From positions 1-35,729 of the forward strand of contig JALGZR010000028.1 in NCBI GenBank assembly GCA_025774805.1: a DNA stretch of 35,729 nucleotides, written 5' to 3'. Position 1 is the stretch's first letter. Each line of letters starts with the position of its first letter. Positions 8,493-16,252 of this stretch are shown here, piece after piece. The translations under genes and the position numbers were made by a program. Source of the stretch: a bacterium. GTDB taxonomy: Bacteria > ARS69. Below the pieces are notes generated by a model. It saw only the letters and a program-made list of their open reading frames with translations. It was not told the DNA's origin and searched no databases.

Positions 8493-9127
8493 GACTCCAC
8501 CTCTTCGCCGAGTGCGTAGCCATGTCGCGTCAGCCAGCGTCCGTACTTCCGTTCGATGTCGAGCAATTGAGATCGTTCGAGAGTCTCGTGGAAGGAGCCG
8601 ATCCGGCCGTCGGTGATGTGGCCGGTCCAGAGGAGGTTCTGTCGGTCCGGATCGGTCTTTTCGACGGGAGGCTTGATCCGTTCGAGCTTCTCGAGCACCG
8701 GGTCGAGATCGAGGTGTCCCAACCCCAGGACGTCGGCGATCTGCCGGAGCGGTTCGAGGGGGCGCTGGACCATGGTCTCGTAGGGCATGTCGTAGTCCGA
8801 AATGGCGGCCCAGGCCCGGTAGTGTCGAAAGGAACGATCGAAGACCTCCCCAGGCGACGGTTTTCGGTTCGGGTCGAACCGGACGAGGGAGGCGAAGGCA
8901 TCACGGACATCTCGGTGCGAGGTCAAGACGTGATCCGCGATGCGGTTCAGCGCCGGGAGGTACACGTGGGTCTTGATCGCGAGGTGACGGTGATGGAGGA
9001 CGTCGTCCAAGTCGTTGACGAAACCGGTGCCCACGTCCTCCAGACCCGCGGCCTCCATGATGAGCCGGAGGGCATTGAACTGCCACGTGCTTCCGGAGCG
9101 CATGAGGCCGGCGGCGACGACGATCAT
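8489..9127 (-). CDS. small sulfotransferase-like protein
   Basis: A compact 212-residue sulfotransferase-fold protein. The start VVAAGLMRSGSTWQFNALR (3-21) is the PAPS phosphosulfate-binding loop, and HVLTSHRDVRDAFASLVRF (about 66-84) is the 3'-phosphate region with its Arg and Ser. IKTHVY between them is also typical. The acceptor-binding part is short compared with the usual 250-320 residues. It ends four bases into the SGNH gene and starts eight bases after the upstream GT-like gene, so it is inside one operon. It is the third sulfotransferase in the window, supporting sulfation of the exported glycan. The acceptor is unknown. Confidence 0.8.
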   Translation of the reverse strand: MIVVAAGLMRSGSTWQFNALRLIMEAAGLEDVGTGFVNDLDDVLHHRHLAIKTHVYLPALNRIADHVLTSHRDVRDAFASLVRFDPNRKPSPGEVFDRSFRHYRAWAAISDYDMPYETMVQRPLEPLRQIADVLGLGHLDLDPVLEKLERIKPPVEKTDPDRQNLLWTGHITDGRIGSFHETLERSQLLDIERKYGRWLTRHGYALGEEVES

Positions 9128-9134
9128 CGATGCC

Positions 9135-10649
9135 TCAGCTCAAGAGGGACCGGTAGATCGAAGTCTCGGTCAGAGTCTTCAGGAACCGGTCTCCGGACAG
9201 GGCCATCGGATCGGACCGAGCCAGGTGAAGGTGAGCCGCCCGGATCTGATTCTCATCGGCGACGCGCTTCGCCGCGTCCTCGAGATCTTCGTAAAACAGA
9301 GGATAGTCGGAACCGAGGTAGTCGACCGCAGCAGGGAGCTTCGGCAGGAGCACCGGGGTGTGGCGAACGATGCACTCGACCAGGGTATTGCAGCCGGACA
9401 CGTCGTTCAGCGGAAGAAACACGACACTCTCCGTCAGAAGCCGGTCGTAGGCGGGGGCGTCCTGCCATCCGAAGAGGTCCACGCCGCCCCTTCGAGCGTC
9501 GAGCTCCAGGAGCGCGGGGTCGGGACGCGGAGCGAGCAAGCACTTGCGCAGAGCCACACGGTTCGGGTCGAGCTCGTAGATGTGACGAAGATCGCGGTGC
9601 CGGTATCCGATCATGATGAGCTTTCGGTCTGGATTCTCGAGGAATCGGCCCCAGGTGAAGTACGAGCGCGGAGGCGCGGTGGGGAGTCGGATCCAATCCA
9701 CGGGTGCGCGGCAGAGGGAGCGGGTCACGTCGGCCGAGCGGGAGCTCAGGCAGAAGATGCCGCGGCACGTCGGCTCGAGCCGTCGAAACGTCGGGGCGGC
9801 GAGCACGCTCTCGACGGAAGACGCCCGATCGTCTTCCGCAAACGGGCTGGCGGCGGCGTGGAGGAATCCGATCCACCCGTGCTCGGCAGCGCGGGCAGTG
9901 ATGGCCTCGTCATCGCGACACTCCCCCGGTCGCAGCGCAAGTTCGTCGAGGCAGTGTAGGAGCGTCGTCGGAGCCGCGCGGTCGTGAAGCTTCGACAATT
10001 GCAGCGCCGCGTAACGCCATCCGCTCCGGTGATGGGGCCAGAGTTCCGGATCGACACCCGGCACGAAGATCCTGCGAACGGGCTGAACCGACGAAAGTCC
10101 GAGATCGCGGCCGAGCTTGGCCAGCTCTCGATCCATGAGTCCCGCAGTACTCCTCCGATACTGCATCCGGAAGGACCGCGGAAGACTCTCCCGGGTGTAC
10201 TCATCCCGCCGCGAAGCAGCCGTATCGCGCGGGTGAGCCAATTCGATCCGAGTCTTCGCCAGCCATCGACGGGCAAACTGCAAGACCGGTTCGTCGGATC
10301 CAAGTCCGGTAGCGCCGCCGTTCGTCTGATCGCGAACGAAGCCCGCTTCCGACGACAACTTGTGCTGGCTCACCAGACGCCAGGTTCGACGGACGGCGCG
10401 GCCGCGGGCGGCCCATCGGCCGGCCCAGGTTCTGGCCTTCCCGTCTCGGCCTCCCACCTTCGCCGCCACCGCGAGGGCGCGCATTTGCCTCTTCCAGCGG
10501 CGGAAGGTTCCCATCGGACCCGGAATCCGATGAGCGAGTCCGGCCGTCCGGGAACCGATCACGACGGTGGCCAACCTGCGTGCCAGGATCCGAACGCCAA
10601 GATCCGTGGCGACGGACAATCGGTTGATCTGGACCGACCAGGGCTTCAC
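9135..10649 (-). CDS. GT-B-like glycosyltransferase with unrecognised N-terminal region
   Basis: A 504-residue soluble protein. The last ~180 residues look like the donor-binding half of a GT-B glycosyltransferase: KLIMIGYRHRDLRHIYEL, then VDLFGWQDAPAYDRLL, then VVFLPLNDVSGCNTLVECI with a Glu in the place usual for nucleotide-sugar binding, and TPVLLPKLPAAVDYLG. The first ~110 residues are rich in Arg and Trp and match no domain I recognise; a middle segment (RRIFVPGVDPELWPHH) could be the start of the acceptor domain. GTG 10649 is preferred over longer starts because GGAGGA lies nine bases upstream. It sits in the polysaccharide operon just upstream of the small sulfotransferase. Function as a glycosyltransferase is inferred. 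Confidence 0.7.
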   Translation of the reverse strand: MKPWSVQINRLSVATDLGVRILARRLATVVIGSRTAGLAHRIPGPMGTFRRWKRQMRALAVAAKVGGRDGKARTWAGRWAARGRAVRRTWRLVSQHKLSSEAGFVRDQTNGGATGLGSDEPVLQFARRWLAKTRIELAHPRDTAASRRDEYTRESLPRSFRMQYRRSTAGLMDRELAKLGRDLGLSSVQPVRRIFVPGVDPELWPHHRSGWRYAALQLSKLHDRAAPTTLLHCLDELALRPGECRDDEAITARAAEHGWIGFLHAAASPFAEDDRASSVESVLAAPTFRRLEPTCRGIFCLSSRSADVTRSLCRAPVDWIRLPTAPPRSYFTWGRFLENPDRKLIMIGYRHRDLRHIYELDPNRVALRKCLLAPRPDPALLELDARRGGVDLFGWQDAPAYDRLLTESVVFLPLNDVSGCNTLVECIVRHTPVLLPKLPAAVDYLGSDYPLFYEDLEDAAKRVADENQIRAAHLHLARSDPMALSGDRFLKTLTETSIYRSLLS

Positions 10650-10800
10650 CTCGACGTCTCCTCCCCGCGCAGTCCGCGTTCGAGTCCTTTCCGGTCGTGG
10701 AAAGCACAAGAGACATCGTCGATCTTACCAACCTCCACGCGCCACTGGGAAGCGGTAGGTTGTGCTTCGTAACGTGTGTTCTTGTCGCACCGGTCCTCGC

Positions 10801-10824
10801 CGTTCCCTGCCGAGGCGGGGAACG
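10801..10824. promoter_or_regulatory. 24-base dyad in an intergenic gap
   Basis: A near-perfect inverted repeat with arms CGTTCCC (10801-10807) and GGGAACG (10818-10824), plus a further GCC/GGC pairing inside the loop. It lies in the 227-base gap between the SGNH remnant and the GT-like gene. No T-run follows on either strand, so it may be an operator, or a Rho-independent-like hairpin lacking its U tract. Confidence 0.4.
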
Positions 10825-10876
10825 CTCCTCAATCGGCGCAGGCGGGCCGGGCAATCTGGCCCGGGGAGGAACCGCG

Positions 10877-11299
10877 TCAGGGGGCAAGACGCGAGGGCTC
10901 GAAATCGGACAGGAACCGCTCGGCAATCACCCGGTGTCCGGATTCGTCCCGGTGAGTGTCTCCGACGATGAAGTACCGACGGATCATTTCCGTTTTTGAC
11001 TGCTTGCTCCGGCCTCCGTCGAAAAGCGGGAAGAAGTCCGAAAAGGGGATCCCTTGACTCGAACACCAGTCACTCCGGAATCGAACCCAGATGGAGTCCA
11101 GGTCGCCATGGTAGACGTGGTTCGGGTGAGGGAACACGGTAACGGTCAATCGAATGCCGTGCTCTCTCGGTAAGTCGTGGAGCATGGTCATGTGCCGAAC
11201 CAAGAGTTCCTCCGGTTCGACGAGTCGACAGGCAACGTCCCATTCCTCCGCCTCGCATCGGGTCAGGGGAGAAACGCGGATCGCGGGGCATTCTCGATC
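10877..11299 (-). pseudogene. 5'-truncated SGNH-hydrolase remnant
   Basis: This frame encodes the last ~140 residues of an SGNH/AlgX-like hydrolase: RLTVTVFPHPNHVYHGD, then SQGIPFSDFFPLF, then RRYFIVGDTHRDESGHRVIAERFL, which holds the Asp/His catalytic pair of the final block. The nucleophile block (GxS) and the Gly and Asn blocks are absent. The homologous part begins right at the stop codon of the upstream GT2 gene (11299), and no ATG or GTG lies in frame there; the first ATGs are internal, near 11181-11189. I read it as a gene that lost its 5' half, perhaps by deletion or recombination beside the GT2 gene. A short translated fragment from an internal start cannot be excluded. Confidence 0.6.
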
Positions 11300-12264
11300 T
11301 AGCTGGCCTCTCCATACTCTCTCAAGCTCGGGCCGAGAACCAGCCGGCGACCGAGGTTCAGAATGGCTCGGGCCTGGGCGCTCCGCGATCGCCACCAGGG
11401 GCAGGCGGAAGCGAGTCGAAGGAGGATTCCCTCGACCAGGAATACGATGCCGAGGGCAAGGCCGAAGCGCTTTGCGATTCGGGGACCCCGGTGCTTCCTC
11501 AGATAGATGTCGTAGCTCTGAGCGGTCCATCGAAGGGCACGCTCGTCGACATGGGCTTGTCCGGATCGTTCGGCGTGCACGGCATGGGTCGAGGGAGAGA
11601 ATCCTACGAGATAGCCCGCATCCCGGGCTCGGCGACAGTAGTCGACGTCTTCGAGATACATGAAATAGGCGGAGTCCATTCCGCCGAGCTCCTCCCAGAC
11701 CGTTCGACGAGAGAGGAAGAAAGCCCCCGAGACCCAGGGGATGTCGCGCCTTTCCCGTTCATAATCCCCGGTTCGCGTCTCCACTCGGGCACAGAGTTTT
11801 CCTAGCCATGGTATCCCTATCGGGACGATCCACGACAGCAGCAGGCGGAGGGGCGTGACTTCGCGCCCGATGGTGTACTGCAGGCCACCGCCCGGATACG
11901 AGACCCTCCCCCCGAGCACCGCGACCTCGGGGTCTCTCTCCAGGTTCCGAACGAGCGGTGAAAGCGGGCCTCGAACGACGGCATCCTGGTTCAGAAGGAG
12001 GAAGTACTCCCGATCCGAGGCGGCCACTCCGAGCCGACACCCTCCCCCGAAACCGCGGTTCCCGTCCGCGGTGATGAGCTTCACGCTCGGGAATCGGTCA
12101 TAGATGATCCGCACCGTGTCATCGGTGGAGGCGTTGTCCACCACGATGACCTCGAGATCCTCTCCCTGGTCGAAGATCGAGTCGAGACAGGCCTCGATGA
12201 CTCCGGCACCATCGTAGGTCACTATGATGACGGTCAGGTCCGAGGAATGGTCTCCGGGAGTCAC
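11299..12264 (-). CDS. glycosyltransferase family 2 protein (rhamnosyltransferase-like)
   Basis: A 321-residue GT-A inverting glycosyltransferase. The opening LTVIIVTYDGAGVIEACLDS and EVIVVDNASTDDT (38-50) are the GT2 nucleotide-binding start; GNRGFGGGCRLG and LLLNQDAVV (Asp94) give the metal-binding region, and GGMDSAYFMYLEDVDYCRR (Glu205, Asp206, Asp208) the acceptor/catalytic region. This set is typical of WbbL-type dTDP-rhamnosyltransferases. A hydrophobic stretch near 270-285 may touch the membrane. The GTG start has GGAGG five bases upstream. It lies 37 bases after the ligase gene in the minus-strand operon. Its stop codon abuts the SGNH remnant. Rhamnose as donor is a family-level guess. 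Confidence 0.9.
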   Translation of the reverse strand: MTPGDHSSDLTVIIVTYDGAGVIEACLDSIFDQGEDLEVIVVDNASTDDTVRIIYDRFPSVKLITADGNRGFGGGCRLGVAASDREYFLLLNQDAVVRGPLSPLVRNLERDPEVAVLGGRVSYPGGGLQYTIGREVTPLRLLLSWIVPIGIPWLGKLCARVETRTGDYERERRDIPWVSGAFFLSRRTVWEELGGMDSAYFMYLEDVDYCRRARDAGYLVGFSPSTHAVHAERSGQAHVDERALRWTAQSYDIYLRKHRGPRIAKRFGLALGIVFLVEGILLRLASACPWWRSRSAQARAILNLGRRLVLGPSLREYGEAS

Positions 12265-12301
12265 GGTACCCTCCGCCCCCGTTCTCGTTCGCGGGTCGGG
12301 A

Positions 12302-13600
12302 TCACGTGACCGCGACCGGCTGTCCCGGGGATCCGCGAGGGATCCGTCGGTCGGAGATCGGACGGTCGAGATGGGCCAAGAGAGCGCCCATCAGCACGGT
12401 TGCCGGGAACAGGCCTTGCTTGGAGAACAGGCCCGAGACGAACCATGTGACGAAGAGGAGGTTGAGCACCAGGAGGATCAGGAGCATCGCGGCGAAGCGG
12501 CGCTCGGGGTCACCGGCGTTGACGTTTCGGAGACCGACATTCACGAATAGTCCGAGGAAGATCGCGTGGAGGAGCAATCCGACGAGACCGGTTTTCACGA
12601 GAATGTACAGATACCCGTTGTGAAGCTTCGGAATGTATCGATACTTGAGACCCTTGAAGTTCATCATTCCCCCGATGTCGATCAGCGCGCCGAATCCACG
12701 CCCGATGAGCCTCTCATGAGATTGCCCCTGGAGATAGAAGCTCCAGGTCATTGCCGTCTCGTGAGCTCGCCAAAAATGGCCGATGTCTTCGGCCTCACGG
12801 TGAGTCTTGGGGGTGAGCTCTTGGACGGAGATGGCCGTTCGACTTACCAAGCTGCCCCACTCCGCGGTCGCCGCCTGGCGGACGACCCACTGTGTGATGA
12901 AGAGGGCCGAGAGGACGGACAGACCCAGAAAGAGCACCTTCGCTTGCCGGGTCAATCGATGGAAGAACAGGCCGGCGAGCAGGATGAGAGTCGACACGAT
13001 GAGAGTTCGGGACCCCGCGAGAGTGAGACACAGTATGCTGAAGAGTAAGATCAGCATTCGGATTCCGAATCGGAGATCGCGGAGCTGAAAACGGTAGAGC
13101 CCCACCGTGGGGATGATGGCGGCTCCTAGAATCGCGGCACTGGGGCCCCGGCCGTACTGCGCCGTCAGCGGTCCCAACGAGACGTGAAGCGGATCCTGTC
13201 CGCTCAAGACGGCGGCAAGGTAGATCGCGCTCGCCACCCCCGTGACCACCATGAATCCCCGCAGAGTCTGACGGATCGACGGGGATCCTCGGGCCCACAG
13301 ATATCCGAATCCGATGACGAGGGGATACTTGCTGAAGTACCAGACGTCTTTCATCACCTCCCTCGACTGGTTGTTCAAGAAGCCGGAAATCCCGAGCAGG
13401 ACCAGCAGCCCAGGAATCCAGACGAGCCGTAGCATGGGACGGGGGATGAAGAGACGGCTCTCGAGGAGATACCAGGCGACGAGGGCGACCAGGAGGAGGG
13501 TCGTGAACGGCATGGGCACGTAGTCGGCGAAGAGGACCACGAACACGAGAGTGCCGAATCGAGCCGGAGAGACGGTCGGGGTTTGCGAGGGAAACAACAT
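12302..13600 (-). CDS. O-antigen ligase / Wzy-like polymerase
   Basis: A 432-residue integral membrane protein with about 11-12 hydrophobic segments. After the eighth segment comes a hydrophilic periplasmic loop (around residues 245-325) ending in PKLHNGYLYILVKTGLVGLLLH, where the His-Asn and the following helix match the O-antigen ligase/Wzy family signature. An Arg in LAGSRT is also typical. It would join repeat units, or ligate the finished chain, in the periplasm. ATG 13600 is chosen because an AGGA lies ten bases upstream and the longer frame up to 13813 overlaps the chain-length gene with non-membrane sequence. Its place next to the Wzz-like gene favours the polymerase (Wzy) role. Confidence 0.85.
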   Translation of the reverse strand: MLFPSQTPTVSPARFGTLVFVVLFADYVPMPFTTLLLVALVAWYLLESRLFIPRPMLRLVWIPGLLVLLGISGFLNNQSREVMKDVWYFSKYPLVIGFGYLWARGSPSIRQTLRGFMVVTGVASAIYLAAVLSGQDPLHVSLGPLTAQYGRGPSAAILGAAIIPTVGLYRFQLRDLRFGIRMLILLFSILCLTLAGSRTLIVSTLILLAGLFFHRLTRQAKVLFLGLSVLSALFITQWVVRQAATAEWGSLVSRTAISVQELTPKTHREAEDIGHFWRAHETAMTWSFYLQGQSHERLIGRGFGALIDIGGMMNFKGLKYRYIPKLHNGYLYILVKTGLVGLLLHAIFLGLFVNVGLRNVNAGDPERRFAAMLLILLVLNLLFVTWFVSGLFSKQGLFPATVLMGALLAHLDRPISDRRIPRGSPGQPVAVT

Positions 13601-13640
13601 CCTCTCCCGTTCCTGGGTCAACACGGTGTTCGGTCGGCGA

Positions 13641-14615
13641 TCAGGACTGGGCGAGAATCCTCGTGTCCACCATTCTGTTCCGGAAGAGGGAGAGGAAACA
13701 CCCGACCACGATCGAGAAGCAGAACGCCCCCACGACGATGAGTCTTCGCTTGGGTCGCGACGGTCCGACCGGGATCTCCGGAGCGTCCAGGATGTTGATG
13801 ACGGGTGTCTCACGGATCTCGCCGATTTTCGCGATCTCGTTCTGTTGCCGGAGCGTAATGAAGACTTCCTGTCGGACTTCCACCTCCCGGGTCAGACGCC
13901 CGTACGCCAATTGCAGCTCCGGCGAGTCCTCGATCCGCCGGTTGGTCTCGAGGAATTCCTTGAGTGACTCCTCCGCCTCACGGAGATCTTCGCGGGTCTC
14001 GATGAGCCTCTCCTCGATGAACTTCTGGTTGAGCGAGGCGACGGTCCGATACTCCGTCTGGACATAGTCCTGGACGTCGCCGAGGAGCCTCACCGCGACG
14101 TCCCGGGCCATCTCCCGCTCCGGCATCTCGACGGAGACCCGGACGAGCCCGGTGGTCTCCTCGGTGACCCGGATGAGCCGAGCGAGCTTGCGGATCGCTT
14201 TGTCGAGACCCACCTCGGGGCTCCGGCGGTCCCATTTCCAGTACGTGACGAGATTCACGGGATCCGGATACTTCTTCGTCTTCCACTCGGTCTCCGCGAT
14301 GCCCTTCCGGAGCCGACGGCTCCTCAACACGTCGGGCACGTTGATCTGGGAGGAAGATGCGGGAAGGGTCAGGCCGATGCTCGACGCAATCCCCTGCAGT
14401 TGACCCAAAGGTGAGTCCTCGCCCGCTCCGGCGGGGTAGAGCGCCATCTTGGAAGCGAAGTAGCGAGGGGCCAACAGCACGTACGCGACCGCAAGAATGG
14501 TCACGACGGCCACGATCACCGAGATGAACTTCCAATCCCGCCTCAACGCCACCAGGGCCGCGAGAAGGCTCACCTCCTGCAACGGTTCGTCGAGCCGCGT
14601 CGTATCCCGTTCCAT
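13641..14615 (-). CDS. Wzz-type polysaccharide chain-length determinant (no kinase domain)
   Basis: A 324-residue polysaccharide co-polymerase. It has a cytoplasmic N-tail, a first membrane helix (about 29-48), a long periplasmic part with a coiled coil (about 198-235, KFIEERLIETREDLREAEESL) and a second helix near 288-310 preceded by the Pro-rich APEIPVGPSRPKRR motif that marks this family. No Walker motifs or tyrosine cluster follow, so it is a PCP-1-like protein rather than a Wzc kinase. It sets chain length with the Wzy-like protein encoded 40 bases downstream. The ATG has GGGGAG six bases upstream. No separate kinase is visible in the window. Confidence 0.9.
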   Translation of the reverse strand: MERDTTRLDEPLQEVSLLAALVALRRDWKFISVIVAVVTILAVAYVLLAPRYFASKMALYPAGAGEDSPLGQLQGIASSIGLTLPASSSQINVPDVLRSRRLRKGIAETEWKTKKYPDPVNLVTYWKWDRRSPEVGLDKAIRKLARLIRVTEETTGLVRVSVEMPEREMARDVAVRLLGDVQDYVQTEYRTVASLNQKFIEERLIETREDLREAEESLKEFLETNRRIEDSPELQLAYGRLTREVEVRQEVFITLRQQNEIAKIGEIRETPVINILDAPEIPVGPSRPKRRLIVVGAFCFSIVVGCFLSLFRNRMVDTRILAQS

Positions 14616-14634
14616 CGGTACTCCCCGGCGGCGG

Positions 14635-16248
14635 TCAGAACCGCCAGAAGAAGGACGTCTCCACTACGACGGTCCCGTCGTCGTCTTCCGGCACACCCCG
14701 CGCATTGCGCGACCAGCGATAGCCGACTCCCGACGAGGCACGAATCGTATCACGAGGAACCCACTCGGCGGTGGCCAGGACGGTAACGACGTGCTCCACC
14801 GGCTCATCCAGATCGAGCGTGGACCAGGGGTCCACCGGTACCTCGGGAGACCAGGCCTCTCCGAGAAATCCCCGCCCCCGGCGAGTCCAATCGAGGGTCA
14901 AGGTCGCCGACCAGTCGACGGCCGGATCGGCACGCGCCTCCGCACGAAGCCTCTCTGTATCCGGCCCCGCGACGTAGCCGAGTGGATCCCCGCTCAAAAG
15001 GAAGTCACGATCGTAGTAGGTCGCATACACGTAGCGGAGCACCTTGGTGAGCTCGAGCAACACGGAGGCCGGATGCCCCCGAACCGTCCTCGCGTGATGC
15101 AGACCGATCTGCCCGGCCATACGATTGGGCATCTTGGCGGTCTCGAAAGCGAGATCGTCGATCAGGACCTCGGCGTACATCCGCCAGCCCGTTCGGATCC
15201 TCCAATCGAGATCGCCTCCCACCATCACGTTGTTCCGGATCTCGATCGTCTCTTCCCGGTCCCCGTCCATCGCCTGAATCTTGTGAACGATCGTGTAGGG
15301 GATGAGATTGACCAGGTAGAGGAATCCGGGTGCTTCGGAATCGTAGCGAACGGCCTCGGAAAAACCGATCGAGAGATCCGGAGTGACGCGCCAGGTCACA
15401 CGGTGGGCCGCGAGGTAGTGGTTGTCGGGCTGAGAAAGCGGGGCCGAAAGCGCGGTCAGCTTCAGCCGCCCGCCGACCGACCCGGCAACTCGCAGAACGC
15501 CGTAGGCGGGGGCGATGTCCGAAAGCAGGAGCGTGCCCGAACGGCCGGGGCCCCATCGCGTCTTCGTGTAGCCGAGAAGAACTTCGACGTACCGGGTGGA
15601 CAGCGAGAAGTAGCTCTCGTCCGTGTCGACCAGAAGATTCTCGTTCTTGATGAGCGTGTCCTCGACCAATCGATCGGGACGCACACGCTGCACCCGGATC
15701 TCCGTCGTGGCGTAGAGACGGGGCTCCATCATCACCTCGAACTGGACGAAGCCTCCGCTGCCCGGGTCGAATCCCAGGTCGTCGAATCCCCCTCCGGAAG
15801 CGGAGAACCCGGCGCCGGGCAGAATGCGCACGGTCGACTCGGGACCCTCGAACTTCAACCGCGGCGGCGTCTCTCGAAAGGGGGTTCCCTCGTCGAGCCG
15901 CGTGGCTTCCAAGGCGAACTCCCGAAGCATTCGCCGAAAGACCGGATCGTTCCGGCAGGATAGACATGCCTTCGAGGCGCGAACCAGGGCAGACGCGATC
16001 TCGTGCCGGCTCCACGGTCGGGAAGCCAGGTCGAGCGAGTCGAGAATGTCTCGTGCCCAGAGGTTCTCCAGATCCACATAGGCGGGATGATCGGGAGGGA
16101 GGTACTCGAGCGGCACCGCCACCGAGCTCGCGACAGGGGCGCATTCGACCGCGGCGACGGCAAGTGCGGATACGAACAGACTTCGGAGGCAGCCCGTCCC
16201 TCTCCGGGGCCGGGCCCTCGTCGACGCGACTTCCGCACGCCGACCCAT
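14635..16248 (-). CDS. Wzi-like capsule assembly outer-membrane protein
   Basis: A 537-residue exported protein with an N-terminal signal segment (LRSLFVSALAVAAVECAPVASS) and a helical start YLPPDHPAYVDLENL. A predicted beta-rich body follows, with many alternating hydrophobic strands and a C-terminal aromatic residue (FFWRF), as in outer-membrane barrels. The stretch GYTKTRWGPGRSGTLLLS is the best mark of the Wzi capsule-assembly family. Wzi anchors or organises surface polysaccharide after export. The ATG is four bases after the Wza-type gene's stop, and the GGAGTGA overlapping that stop can serve as its ribosome site. It supports a capsule-like, cell-attached product. The family call is from motifs only. 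Confidence 0.8.
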   Translation of the reverse strand: MGRRAEVASTRARPRRGTGCLRSLFVSALAVAAVECAPVASSVAVPLEYLPPDHPAYVDLENLWARDILDSLDLASRPWSRHEIASALVRASKACLSCRNDPVFRRMLREFALEATRLDEGTPFRETPPRLKFEGPESTVRILPGAGFSASGGGFDDLGFDPGSGGFVQFEVMMEPRLYATTEIRVQRVRPDRLVEDTLIKNENLLVDTDESYFSLSTRYVEVLLGYTKTRWGPGRSGTLLLSDIAPAYGVLRVAGSVGGRLKLTALSAPLSQPDNHYLAAHRVTWRVTPDLSIGFSEAVRYDSEAPGFLYLVNLIPYTIVHKIQAMDGDREETIEIRNNVMVGGDLDWRIRTGWRMYAEVLIDDLAFETAKMPNRMAGQIGLHHARTVRGHPASVLLELTKVLRYVYATYYDRDFLLSGDPLGYVAGPDTERLRAEARADPAVDWSATLTLDWTRRGRGFLGEAWSPEVPVDPWSTLDLDEPVEHVVTVLATAEWVPRDTIRASSGVGYRWSRNARGVPEDDDGTVVVETSFFWRF

Positions 16249-16252
16249 CGTC

